The translations under genes were made by a program, and so were the position numbers. This document shows, in pieces, positions 10,160 through 20,697 of a stretch of DNA of 64,000 nt. The DNA is from Cladosporium sp. IMV 00045 (lineage: Eukaryota; Ascomycota; Dothideomycetes; Cladosporiales; Cladosporiaceae): positions 45,748-109,747 of the forward strand of contig MSJI02000849.1 in the NCBI GenBank assembly GCA_001931905.2, given 5' to 3'. A model generated the notes under the pieces. That model was given only the letters and a program-made list of their open reading frames with translations. It ran no database searches and had not been told where the DNA came from. The stretch's first letter is position 1; each line of letters starts with the position of its first letter.

Positions 10160-10739
10160 TTTGGTTGAAGGTTGGAAGTGTTGTTGGGTGTAGAGATCGA
10201 AAAAGGAGTGTAAAAGAGGGATGAATGGCAATGATGTGTACCTTATGGGAGTCGTTGGATGTGGAGACGCGGAGGAGGAGCAAGGCCAGTTCTGGGCTCT
10301 ATTGACAGGGTGGAGATTGAGTGTTGTCGTTGGACGTTGTTCAAGAGATATTTGTATTGAAAGGTTGGTGTAATCTCCTATCCAGAAGAGAAGTACATAG
10401 TCAGCTTCAGCCCATCAATTCATCCTACATTTGATTAATGCTTAACTGCATGTATTGATTGATCCCATGTATTGTGCGCGCATGCTCCCGCCGCCCGTCT
10501 CGCGTCCCTGCAGATCAGCCGAAGTGTCAATCGACGTCATTTTCTGCCCGCTGCAAAACACTTGAGAGAAAGCTTGAGCCAGTCGGCCGGCGCAAGTCAG
10601 GTCAAGTCGATCCACGAACATCTCCATTCTCCATTCCTTTCACCCTTGCCTCTCAATTGGCCTCTCCCTTCCTTCGACATACATTCTCGGTATATCTCTA
10701 TACCAACGCATCCCTACTGGAGAACATCACCTACCAGCC
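10160..10739. other. Divergent promoter region, ArfGAP / Acinus-like, copy A
   Basis: The 580 bases separate the starts of two divergent genes. The part next to the ArfGAP start and the part next to the Acinus-like start (TACCAGCC before ATG) are well conserved with copy B; the middle near 10310-10460 is not. No gene recognised. Confidence 0.5.
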
Positions 10740-12239
10740 ATGACCGACTACAACAGCTTCAAAGCTGCCGAACTGAAGGAACTGCTGAAAGAGCGTGGCA
10801 TTTCAAGCACTGGCCTCACTCGCAAACAACAATACATTGAGGCTCTGCAAGAGGATGACGCGAAGCCGGCTGCTGAGGAGGACAATGAGAATGCAGTCGC
10901 GCAGGAGGTTAGCGTAGAGCCCATTGCGCAAGAAGCCGACGAGCAGCCAGCCGCGCAAGCAAATGACGAGACTCCAATCGCGCAGGACAACACAGAGGAG
11001 AATACTGCACAGGAGAATGGTGCTGAGCAGAATGACGGGCCATCACAAATATCAGACGACCAATCCGACAATCGCAAGCGAAAGCGTCGAAGCCCTACGC
11101 CGCCTGTCACCGAGGATTCAGTGCAGAAAAAGCTCAAGGCGGCCGATGGTGAGGAAGTCGCAAAGTTGCCAGAGGACTTCAAGGATGATGCGCCGGCGCC
11201 GATTGAGGGTGAGGCAGAGCAGACGGTACAGCCTACCGTCGTCAGCGACGACGTGATGGACGTCAGCGGAGAGCAACAAGTGAAAGAAGAAGACATTCAA
11301 AGAGCCGCCGACAGCGCTGAGAAGCAGGAAGAGACGTCAACAGAACCAATGGCAGTAGACCCAACCGGACCTGCAGACATTGACAACTCCGGACCGCCTT
11401 CAACCCACCCTCCGACTCCAGCCCTCTACATCCGCAACCTCCTCCGTCCTCTGCAAATCCCTCCTTTCCAGGACCATCTCCTCCAACTAGCAACCCCCTC
11501 ATCCGAACCCATAGACGACTCCCTCATCACCACCATCCACCTCGACGCCTTCAAAACCCACGCCTTCGTCATCTTCACCTCCACAACCGCCGCCTCCCGC
11601 GCCCGCGCCGGCCTGCACGACCGCGTCTGGCCCGAAGAAACGCAACGCAAATCCCTCTGGGTCGACTACGTGCCTCCGGAGAAAACGCACGAATGGATCA
11701 CGACAGAGCAGCAAGCCGGTAAGACCAAACGCTTCGAAGTCGTCTACTCCAGCCCCTCCGAGGACCACCCCATCGCCACACTCGAAGAAATCTCCCAACA
11801 CCCACCCACCGCCCCATCCACCACCTCAGTCCCCGGCCCCGGCATGCCCAACGCCCCCACCGGCCCGCGCAGCGACCGCCCCACCGCCCACCAACAAAAT
11901 CAAACCGCCCACCCGCCCCGCAAGCCCCTCCACCCCGCCTCCCACCTCTCCCACTTCCCCAGCACCACCGCGCTGCCCAAACTCTTCTACCAGCCCGTCT
12001 CGGCGGAGCTCGTGGACAAGCGCCTGGACGAACTGGACCGCGAGACGAGCCGCGACTGGGACAACGGGCGCCAGAAACCTTTCGGCTCGGCGCTGGATCA
12101 GTTGCGAAGGTATACTTTTGAGGATGGCGATGTGGTTGTTGATGGTGGTGTGGATTTCGGTGGGTTTGGGAGAGATAGGGGGGCGGGTGGCGGTGGACAT
12201 GGGGGTGGGGGGAGGAGGAGGAGGGGAGGGAGGAGGTGA
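10740..12239 (+). CDS. Acinus-like SAP and RRM protein, copy A
   Basis: Single exon, 499 residues. Residues 1-40 form a SAP domain (FKAAELKELLKERGISSTG, then RKQQYIEALQ), a DNA/RNA-binding helix pair. Residues 45-215 are acidic, Glu/Gln/Ala-rich. Residues 218-335 match the divergent RRM of Acinus: ALYIRNLLRPLQIPPFQDHL, HAFVIFTSTTAASRARAGLH, VWPEETQRKSLWVDYV. Near residue 425 is PKLFYQPVSAELVDKRLDEL, placed like the RNPS1/SAP18-binding motif of Acinus. The C terminus is an RGG-like Gly/Arg tail. Acinus scaffolds the ASAP complex at the periphery of exon-junction complexes; that role here is inferred from domain order. It carries splicing-related company with the pinin gene of the same block. 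Confidence 0.75.
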   Translation: MTDYNSFKAAELKELLKERGISSTGLTRKQQYIEALQEDDAKPAAEEDNENAVAQEVSVEPIAQEADEQPAAQANDETPIAQDNTEENTAQENGAEQNDGPSQISDDQSDNRKRKRRSPTPPVTEDSVQKKLKAADGEEVAKLPEDFKDDAPAPIEGEAEQTVQPTVVSDDVMDVSGEQQVKEEDIQRAADSAEKQEETSTEPMAVDPTGPADIDNSGPPSTHPPTPALYIRNLLRPLQIPPFQDHLLQLATPSSEPIDDSLITTIHLDAFKTHAFVIFTSTTAASRARAGLHDRVWPEETQRKSLWVDYVPPEKTHEWITTEQQAGKTKRFEVVYSSPSEDHPIATLEEISQHPPTAPSTTSVPGPGMPNAPTGPRSDRPTAHQQNQTAHPPRKPLHPASHLSHFPSTTALPKLFYQPVSAELVDKRLDELDRETSRDWDNGRQKPFGSALDQLRRYTFEDGDVVVDGGVDFGGFGRDRGAGGGGHGGGGRRRRGGRR

Positions 12240-12411
12240 GGATGAACTTGACGTAAGGTAAGAGATTTTTCACTGTTTCTTTTTTCTTTTTCTTTTTCTT
12301 TTGGATCGCAGGGAGGGGAGATGGAAGGTTGGTTGGTTGAGAGGAATGATTGGACAAGGGGGATTTTTTTTTTGCATAAGGGAAGAAAGGAGCGAGTAAG
12401 GAAGAAAAAGG

Positions 12412-12943
12412 ATTTCTCGGCGGTGATTAGGATTTTTGGGTAGGCTATGTCTGATGGTACTAGCATCTTGAGAATAGAGATGCTCTACTTCTGAAACGGG
12501 ATTCTCAGCGGTCATGGGGTGTTTTGGGTAGGCTGAGTCTGTTGGTACTTGCTTCTTCGGAATGGTCATGTTTGTCGCTGAGAAAGTGTTTCTCGACGGC
12601 GATGCGTGCTTTCGCGTGGACTTGGCGTGATGGTATTTGCATGATGGAAACGGAGATGCTCTGTCTCCCAAGAAAGACTTTCTCAGCGGCGATGGAAGTT
12701 TTTTTCCCGGGCATCTATGTCTGATAGTATCTGCATGGTGAAGACGGAGATACTCCGTCTCTGAGAAATGCTTTCTCAGCGGTCATGGGGTTGTTTTGGG
12801 TAGGCTACGGCCGTTGGCACTTGCATCTATGAGAAGGGAGATGCTCTATCTCATGTCTGCAAATGGATTCCCCGACGGGGATACGTGTGTTTGCATAGAC
12901 TGGGCGTTGAGGGCGCTTGCACCCCTTGGACACTTTTGATAAT

Positions 12944-12950
<7 letters not shown>
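12412..12950. repeat. Minisatellite, about six diverged 86-96-base units, copy A
   Basis: Units start near 12412, 12501, 12588, 12678, 12770 and 12867. Each begins with a TTTCTCAGCGG-like box, then a G/T-rich part (GGGTAGGCT or TGGACTGGGCG), then GATGGTACTTGCAT, and ends with an internal inverted repeat such as GGAGATACTCCGTCTCTGAG that can pair with the TTTCTCAG of the next unit. Copy B has three units at 40991-41255. Two unit types (TAGGCT and GACTGGGCG) alternate irregularly. Confidence 0.75.

Positions 12951-12994
<44 letters not shown>
12949..12994. repeat. (CT)n microsatellite, copy A only
   Basis: About 23 uninterrupted CT dinucleotides. At the aligned place in copy B (about 41245-41260) there is only TTCTCATCGG, so the expansion is specific to copy A. 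Confidence 0.95.
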
Positions 12995-12999
<5 letters not shown>

Positions 13000-13325
13000 T
13001 TGTCCTTCACTCGAATACTTCGTTCTGAATCTCGAACCTGTTGGTGATATGAAGTTTGGATTTCTTTTTCTTTTTCCTCGTGAGGGGCCCAAGTTAATGC
13101 TTGCCTTCTTCTTTTGTGTAGCTGATACACTCACATTGCCTGCCTGTCTGCCTACCTGCTCGCTTGATAGGTAGGTGGCAAAAAGTCAGGACTTTAGACA
13201 TGCACACGCGCACACACACACCTAGCTTCCCATCTCCAATAAAATTCCACTCCCTCTCTCATCCGCTCGCTCAATTCCAAACAAACCCCTCCTTCGCAAT
13301 CTCACTCACGCACACACACTACACC

Positions 13326-14638
13326 TCACGCCCTCCTCGCCCGACTCCCCCTCTTCCAAACGTCGACAAACCTCGCCTTCTCCCTCACTCCCAAACCAAC
13401 CCTCTTGACCCTCCCCAACCGCGCCAGAGAATCCGCCACCATGTCCAGAACCTTCCTCTCCGGCTCCAGCAAACCATCCTCATCAACGCCCCCACCGCTG
13501 ACGCTCTCGCCGCCATTCAGCGTGTCGAAGTAATTAGCCTCGTAACCCCCACCAGCAGCGCCTGCGGTCCTCTTGGAGCCGTTCGTGCCGCGCTGCTCGG
13601 CCACTGCGTCGGCCGGCGGGTTGCGCACCACGGCGCCGATGCGCGTGCGGATGCAGTGCGTGTTGCTGCTCAGCAGGGTCCAGACGAAGTGCAGCGCGGG
13701 GAGCAGGCCGGGGAGGGGCGTGACGATGTCGGCGGGCGTGTAGCGGAGGGAGACGGGGTAGATCTTCGTGCGGGGCGAGGCGGAGAGGAGCGCGGGCGTT
13801 GGGGCTAGGATGGCGCGGCCGTTGGACGGGGTGGCTTCGGGGAAGACGACGGTGATGCGCGAGGGATTGCGGGACGTGATGGAGGTTAGGGTCGTGAGGT
13901 GAGCGGCTTCTTTGGTTCCTGGGGCGGGGAGGTGGGTGGGTGGCGCGCTGAGGCTGGAGAGGAGGGCGGTGGAGAGGGAGATGGGGAGGACGAGTTTGGA
14001 GCCTGGGTAGGATTGCGTGAAGATCGGGTCCAGGATTGTGGCGAGGTAGAGGATGTCGAGCGGAGAGGTGTGCGAGGCTGCCACGATGGAGCCGGCGCTG
14101 GGCATGTGCGTGGTGGCGGCTTTGCCTAGGGATCTGGGAGGGGAGGTGTTAGTGAGTGCATACATGTACATGTGGGGATTTTCTGTCTTTTGCTGCTTCC
14201 ATCATTGACTTACCCTCTTCGCACGCCGTCGACTTGCAGGTCAACCCACCAAATGCCAGGAATGCCGATGATACACCATAGATTCGCTTTGCGCAGGAGA
14301 GTTCCGGGAGGGGTCCATTGGATGAAGGCGAACCAGACGAAGCCAGCGAACAGCAGGAATGGGATGCGCAGGAAAAAGACAAACTGTGCGTATGTCAGTA
14401 TGAGAGGCCTGGCTTGTGGTACATACGTTCTTGGGAAATACTTCAAACATACCAGACGCCACGGGAAAAGCAATGGAGTACTCCCTCCGACAGAGACGGG
14501 GAAGAAAGGCGCAATGCCGGAGCCTGCAAGTGACAAAGATAAAATCAGCGAAAGCTGTCGAATGCGGCGACATGGACGATTACAAGTCTGTGGATCTTTT
14601 TCCTAACCTTTATCGCGATACTGCCCGTATTTCTCCAT
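13326..14638 (-). CDS. Loa1/Vps66-type lysophospholipid acyltransferase, copy A
   Basis: Four exons on the minus strand: 14638-14608, 14523-14453, 14383-14214 and 14133-13326, giving 359 residues. All junctions keep frame and match copy B. Exon 1 is only 31 bases (MEKYGQYRDK). Exon 3 encodes two hydrophobic segments (FVFFLRIPFLLFAGFVWFAF and ANLWCIIGIPGIWWVDL). Exon 4 has the PlsC motif block I as SHTSPLD (HX4D) near residue 125, and block III as VVFPEATPSNGRAIL near residue 200, as in yeast Loa1, which acylates lysophosphatidic acid with oleoyl-CoA in the ER and lipid droplets. The glutamate-proline context is kept although the usual Gly/Cys of FPEG/FPEC is Ala. Substrate is inferred from the family. 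Confidence 0.8.
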
Positions 14639-16180
14639 CCTCACCACTCATAACCGCACCAACAGATGACACAGAGCTTGTCTTCGGTAGTGTGCCAGCC
14701 AGATATAAAAGTGCGGTCCGTCTGCTTGCCGCCTTTGATTAGGAGCAAGAAAAGGCTAAATTGGGCGTGTGTAGAAACCGCGGCAGCAGCAGCAGCAGCA
14801 GCAAGACAAGCATCAACCAAAAGAAGGCGTGCGAGGCGTCTGCAGAAGAGGTGCGTCGTTCCTCTCGGCGTTTGTGGTCGTAGTGCTGTTCGGTGCAGAC
14901 GTTCGTCTGGCTAATAATCCGCACTAGCTGCACTTGCCGAACACTTGTTCTTTTATTTGCCGGGGCTGACGACAGCGGCGGTGCGCAATGATTGTTCGTG
15001 GGTCCTTTGCGGTATGAGGAGGTCGGGCAATAATTTCTGGTTGAGGCGGTGTTCTCTCTTCTGCTTCTTCCCTCGCTCGAGCAAAGCGCGGATTGTGCTC
15101 CGAGGCGTCTCCGGCTCTGTGGGTTGGGGGTTGGATGAGGAGGAGTAGGATTTACCCGGAAGTCGGATGGGATGTTGAGATTCGGTGGGGTTTGATGACT
15201 TGTTTATGATGATGCAGAGATGGACAACGAACTACGGAGGTACTGACGGTGCTGGACAAGTGCCCAGGTAAGGGGGTCGAGTGACGAGTAACAAGGGGAA
15301 AAAACGGTGGATTATTAATAAGTCGAAATTCAAAGCATTTTTCGCTTCACGCCAAAAAGAGAAAGGGAAAACATGTGATAGTGGCATGACGCCTTCCTTG
15401 TGTGGCGTTTGGGCACATGAACCCGGCAGAAGAAACCTGAAGGTGCCGGCCGGTCGGGCGCTTGCCTGCATCCAGGGCGGCCTGCAGCGAGAGCGCTGTT
15501 GGACATTTTGACACTTCACATGCAAAGGGGTGGGAAATAGAAATACCGGGGAGGCACACGTGCGATTGTGAGAGATTTCGATGGGTGACGGACGAGCTGG
15601 ATCGCTAATCAATCGCCGATAATCTGCCAACACACAAGAGGTAGCTGCTGCATCTTCGTTTGGCTTCTTCCGTGCACGCCTGGCATCATCCACATTGAAC
15701 ATTGTCAAGGACAACAAACGCCATCCAATGCTCTTGGAAAAGAGCAGAATCATCAAACCAACCCTAACCCTAACAACCCCAAGTATCGCAGCACTGCAGA
15801 TCGGGTGGAGCGAGGCGCGTCTATTGTCCACCACGACCAACGAACGAAAATACAGAAACATCGCCTCGCATTGATTGCACGACATTTGACAAGAGAAGTG
15901 CAAAGATAGACCGGTTGAATCGTGCAGATGGTCGTACAGTAGTTCCCTCGAAACCGGCTGCGGATGGTCCCGACTGGCCGATCGCGAACTGTGTGGGAGG
16001 ATTGTTTACATGTGCCTGGCCCTACCCCAAACAAAGCGTTCGACTTTGATGAAGAACCAGGGACCACATCATCATTCCACCCACACGAATCGCGCGACAA
16101 TGGCCTAAATGTTAGCAGCCATCCTGTCACAACAGACTGGCTTCTCCAACATCGCGCAAAATTCTTTCTGGATCCTCCCC
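14639..16180. other. Divergent intergenic region, Loa1 / kinesin-14, copy A
   Basis: This 1.5-kb spacer is mostly alignable with copy B. It includes a GCA trinucleotide run near 14785-14803, a conserved block at 15270-15560, and a TTAGGG-type double telobox at 15761-15775 about 400 bases before the kinesin start. At about 15677 copy B carries 510 bases that are missing here. Short frames on both strands are not conserved. Confidence 0.5.
15761..15775. promoter_or_regulatory. Double telobox (ACCCTAACCCTAACA), copy A
   Basis: Two CCCTAA units in tandem, kept exactly in copy B at 44543-44557 although the flanks differ. In fungi such motifs upstream of genes can be bound by telobox/Myb proteins. 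The site lies about 400 bases upstream of the kinesin start. Function inferred. Confidence 0.4.
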
Positions 16181-19100
16181 ATGGACCGCCCGATCTCTCA
16201 ACTCGAAAACATGCGTCCCTCAGGCCTCAAGCCGCCCTCGAGGCTTCCCGCAGCCTTGTCGGGTGGTGGAAGGACTTTACAGGAGACGAGCCAGAGCGAC
16301 TTGAATGCTCGTAGTGGAAGAGAAGGCAGCATGGCATCCTCGAAACACAAGCCGAGCGGACGTGAGTCGTCGCACAAGAATCAATGGTTTGCCGAATGGC
16401 GTCGCTAACATGGCGCAAAAACAGTACCCGAACCACCCACGAAGCGAAAGACCCTCGCCGAACGCGCAGGCGAAACGACCAGCTCACGACCACAACCTTC
16501 AAAGACCGGCATGTCGGGAGTCAGGCCTAATGGCTACCGTAACACATCGAATGCATCCACAAGCAGCTCCGCCAGCAGTATTCGACCTGGCACGCGCGGA
16601 ACCGGCTTACGACCAAGTGCGCGTCAACAAGCGGCTGCTGCTGAGGCTGCGATGGAAACCGAAGAGGAGGCCGAAACCGGAGTCATGGGCAAGCGCAAAG
16701 GTACACCAACCATTTCCCTCGCCCCTATCAACAAGGAAAAGATTACACTTCGCAAAACGAGAACACACGGAGATCTGCGTCAGCACTACCAGTCGGACGA
16801 ATCCAGGCTTCAACACTCTGGATCGTACACCACCGACTGTGGGAGTAGAGATGACTCGGCCGAGTACGACTTGTCTTCTCGCCAGTCTTCTCTCACGCGT
16901 CAGAATAAGTCTACAACACTTGAACCGTCTCGCAATGGATCCCTGAGCAAGGCATTCGCTGAGCTCTCCCTCACACCAAAGCACCCGCGGAAGACTTCGG
17001 GCACGCGTCACCAGCCTTCTCTCAGCAACATCAAGGAGAATGGTTCGCCGTCTAAGATCCCGAAGTTTTCTTGCACCCCAAACCTTCGTCATGCACAATC
17101 TTCCCAAGCACTTCAAACCCCCTCTCCCCTGAAACATAAACCTTCCATCAATGGCATGCGCACGCCTGCCACAAGCGTGAGGCGCAGGAAGGATCCACCA
17201 CCGGTATTTTTGACGAAAGAGAAGCTTACAACTGTTCCAGCATGGGATACCAAAGGTCGACTTGAGGACATGGTAAGTCAAAGTCAGATTGGACTAGTTG
17301 TAACAGACACTAACAGTTAGCAGGAGTCTTTGTACGCCATGCTCCGCACGCAATTTGCCTCCGCTGCCGACTCCAAGAACGCGCTCGAGGATTCATTGTC
17401 CATATACAAGAGTCGAGGTACGTGCTCATACGGCTTCCGGGAAGATTGGAATGACTGACCGCCGAACAGTGCAAGAGCTCACCCAGCTCAATCTCGAGCT
17501 GAATACCTCAAGCAAATCGATGACCGCTGACCTCGAGCGAGCACGGAATGACCTTCACACCACAACGAACGATCTGCGACAAGCGAAGCGTGATCACGAA
17601 CGGGAAATCCAGGACCTTGAAAGACGACATGAGAGGGAGACTCATGAAATTGCCTCAAAGCACGAGAAGCAATTACAGAAACTCGAAAGAGATGGCGAGA
17701 ACGCTGTTGAGGGTCTCGAGAAGGAGATCAAACAAGCAAGAGAAGAGATGGAGAAGCAAAAACGCGACGAAATAGCAGATCTCACATCGCAACACTGGGA
17801 AGAATTGGACGAAGTGAAGCAAAGACACGCTGCCGAAATCGAAAAACTACACAACGAACTCAAAGAGTTGCGAAATGCCGATGAGGGCAGAGCGGCAGAG
17901 TCAGCAGATCAGGTGCAAGCATTGAAAGACAACATCACCTCTCTGCAAACACAACTCGAAGCAGGCAATGCGACTATGAACAGTCTACGGAAGCAACTCA
18001 CATCTGTGGAAAGCCAGAGTGCTGCACTGGAGCAGGAGAAACAAAGTCTCATTTCAAAAGCACACTTTCTGGAAGGGAACCAAGAGGCGCAAAGCCTGGA
18101 ATTCACCAGCATGAGCGAAAAGCTAGCAGATGCCGTGGCTGCAAAAGAGGCTACAATTGAGACTCTCCGAAGGGAGGAGATGCTGCGACGAAAGCTGAAT
18201 GCAACGATCTTGGAGCTGAAGGGCAACATTCGTGTATTTGTGAGAACCAGACCTTTGCTCGGAGAGGAGAAAGATCCCGCAAGGGTCGAATACCCGGACT
18301 TCGATTCCCTCGAAGGAACCAAGGAGATGGTCGTCCATGCTCCAACAACATTCTCCGTCACGGGCAAAGAAAGGAACGAAAAGCACTCGTATGCTTTCGA
18401 CCGCGTTTTCACGGCAGGAACGTCGAATCGCGAGGTTTTCCAAGAATGTCAAGAACTCGTCCAGAGTGTGATTGACGGATACAACGTGTCGATTCTATCA
18501 TACGGCCAGACCGGCAGTGGCAAGACGTACGGCATGTCCGACGCGGAAGGCATCATACCCTCATCTATATCCCACCTTTTGTCCGAGATCCGTCGCTTGA
18601 AAGAGAAAGGCTGGGACTACGTGGTCGAAGCCAGCTTTGTCGAGGTCTACAACGAAATGATCAACGACCTGCTCGGCGACGCCAAAACCTGGGACACGGA
18701 CGACGACGCCGGCACAGCTCGCAGCAAGAAAAAAGAAAAGCACGAGATCCACCACGACCCCATAACCGGCAAGACAACCGTCAACAACCTCACAGCCCGA
18801 GCCATCTGGCCACCACCAAGCGACGAAGCATCCTGGCCTCCCCCGGCCGACGTGGCAGACAACAAAGAGAAAGACCCCACCGACGCAGCAACAGCCTACA
18901 CCACCCGCGCCGTCAACCAACTCCTCGACACGGCGGCGAAAAACCGCCGCGTCGCCGCCACTAAAGCCAACGAGCGCTCCTCCCGCAGCCACAGCATTTT
19001 CATGCTCACCCTCAAGGGCTCCTGCGCCGCCACCGGCGAGAGCAGCGAGGGCGTGCTCAACCTGGTCGACTTGGCCGGTAGCGAGCGCCTGAAACAGTCC

Positions 19101-19226
19101 GGCGCCGAGGGCAGTCGCATGAAAGAGACGCAGGCCATCAACAAGTCGCTGTCGAGTTTGGGAGACGTCATTGCCGCGCTGGGTAGTGGGAAGGGAGAGG
19201 CGCATGTGCCTTATCGCAATTCGAAG
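16181..19226 (+). CDS. Kinesin-14 (KlpA/Kar3 type), copy A, last exon lost in gap
   Basis: Minus-end-directed spindle motor. Exons 16181-16361, 16425-17272, 17324-17417 and 17470-19226 give 960 codons; intron 4 starts with GTATGT at 19227 and runs into the 20-N gap. Copy B shows that one more exon of 59 codons (motor end, SKVHGTHIGAAKKR in copy B) is missing. The N-terminal 340 residues are basic, Ser/Pro-rich and likely bind microtubules; a coiled coil fills about 375-600; the kinesin-14 neck LKGNIRVFVRTRP leads into a C-terminal motor with P-loop GQTGSGKT, switch I NERSSRSH and switch II DLAGSE. Start could also be an upstream in-frame ATG at 16109. Any frame that reads through the Ns into the WD40 exon is artificial. 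Confidence 0.85.
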
Positions 19227-19267
19227 GTATGTGTTTTTTCTTTTTCTTTTTTGTCTTCCCACCCCCC

Positions 19268-19287
19268 NNNNNNNNNNNNNNNNNNNN
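19268..19287. other. Assembly gap 1 (20 N)
   Basis: Twenty Ns follow a pyrimidine run ending in six C. The left side is intron 4 of kinesin-14; the right side is an intron of CDC4. The two flanks belong to unrelated genes on the same strand. Confidence 1.
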
Positions 19288-19329
19288 CACTAGCAAATGC
19301 CGCCACGCAAGCTCTTCCTTACCCCACAG

Positions 19330-20697
19330 TCGGAGTCGACTCCCTTCGCGGGATGCATCTCTTCAAATCTCTGTACCAGCGCCACTACCTAATCCGCAAG
19401 GCTTGGATGATGGAAGATAGCCAACCGCAGCATCTAGCTTTCAGAGCTCATCATCGTCATGTCGTCACTTGTCTGCTTTTTGATGATGACAAGATCCTGA
19501 CTGGCAGCGACGACACCAAGATCAATGTGTATGATACCAAGACTGGAGCGCTGAGGAGAAGGCTTGAGGGCCACGAAGGTGGCGTCTGGGCTCTGCAGTA
19601 CGAGGGTGACACTCTCGTCTCCGGCTCCACTGACCGCAGTGTGCGAGTGTGGGATATCAAGTCTGGTAAATGCCTTCAAGCTTTCCAGGGTCACACCTCG
19701 ACAGTCCGTTGCCTGGAGATTCTCAAGCCAGTCCAGGTCGACACCGCTGCTGATGGCACGCCCATCATGATGCCTAAGGAGCCTCTTATCATCACGGGTT
19801 CTCGTGATTCAACGCTCCGCGTGTGGAAGTTACCTCCACCCGGCGGTAGGAGCATCATTCAAGCTGGTCCACCAGCAAACGATCGCGACAACCCTTACTT
19901 CATTCGCACGCTCAGCGGGCACCACAACAGCGTGCGTGCTATCGCCGCCTATGGCGACACGCTCATCTCCGGATCTTACGACTGCACTGTTCGCGTTTGG
20001 AAGATCTCCACTGGTGATCTTCTGCATCGTCTGCAGGGTCACGCTCAGAAGGTGTACTCCGTCGTACTCGACCATGCCCGCGGTCGCTGCATATCCGGCA
20101 GCATGGACAACCTGGTCAAAGTCTGGGATCTCGACACGGGCGCTTGCCTGTTTAATCTGGAAGGCCACTCGTCCCTTGTCGGCCTCCTCGACCTCAGCCA
20201 CGATCGCTTGGTGTCGGCGGCAGCAGACAGCACGCTGCGCATCTGGGACCCGGAAACCGGTGCTTGTAAGGCAACGCTTAGTGCGCACACCGGCGCGATC
20301 ACCTGTTTCCAGCACGACGGGCAGAAAGTCATCTCGGGCTCCGACCGCACGCTCAAGATGTGGAATGTGCGCAACGGAGAGTGCGTGCGTGATCTTTTGA
20401 CGGACCTCAGTGGCGTGTGGCAGGTCCGATTCGACGAGCGCCGTTGCGTCGCCGCTGTCCAGCGTAATAATCTTACGTACATCGAGGTAAGCTGTCCTTG
20501 TCGTCTTTCTCTGATGAATTCATGATACTGACCAATTTTCACAGGTGCTCGACTTTGGCGCTTCTCGCGACGGCGTTCCGGCTTCCCAGCGCGGTCGTCG
20601 CATCGTGGTCAACACACACGGCGTGGAAACCGAAGATGTCGACGCCATCGCCGCCGCTGGTGCAGACGCCGATACTACTAATGGTAACACCGACTAA
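19330..20697 (+). CDS. Cdc4-type F-box/WD40 protein, 5' part lost in gap
   Basis: Substrate receptor of an SCF ubiquitin ligase. The visible part starts at a 3' splice site (CCCCACAG) at 19329 and reads into the linker after the F-box (LFKSLYQRHYLIRKAW), then eight WD repeats, as in Cdc4: HVVTCLLFDDDKILTGSDD, GHEGGVWALQYEGDTLVSGS, a third with an inserted loop, GHHNSVRAIAAYGDTLISGS, GHAQKVYSVVL, GHSSLVGLLDLSHDRLVSAA, AHTGAITCFQHDGQKVISGS, and a last blade LSGVWQVRFDERRCVAAVQ. Arginines expected for phosphodegron binding lie in these blades. Exon junction at 20486/20545 joins TYIE to VLDFGASRDGVP; stop at 20695-20697. The F-box and N terminus are not in the window. Confidence 0.85.

Larger units (their letters stand above)
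12240..13325. other. Convergent spacer with minisatellite and CT microsatellite, copy A
   Basis: The spacer between the 3' ends of the Acinus-like and Loa1 genes contains T-rich stretches, a minisatellite (12412-12950), a CT microsatellite (about 12949-12994) and a run of CA-rich sequence near 13200-13320. No coding frame here is shared with copy B. Confidence 0.6.
1..19267. repeat. Copy A of a large duplicated block (contig 1)
   Basis: This whole stretch aligns collinearly and in the same orientation with 28767-48042. Gene order, strands and intron positions are the same in both: PolX 3' end, pinin, tRNA-Asp, MBL-like, GPI protein, AT-hook protein, ArfGAP, Acinus-like, Loa1, kinesin-14. By eye, proteins differ at only a few percent of positions, spacers more. 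The offset between copies is 28767 at the left edge and 28775 at kinesin exon 4, but drifts by several hundred bases between, so indels in the two copies happen to balance. Divergence this even over 19 kb fits homeologues or alleles better than a fresh tandem duplication. Confidence 0.95.

Noticed and set aside
11698..12357. Minus-strand frames opposite the Acinus-like C terminus
   Set aside because: Low-complexity His/Pro/Gly/Trp content, different length in copy B, no domain.
15761..15775. Interstitial telomere marking a chromosome fusion
   Set aside because: Only two CCCTAA units, present in both copies in the same promoter; too short and too conserved for a fusion scar.
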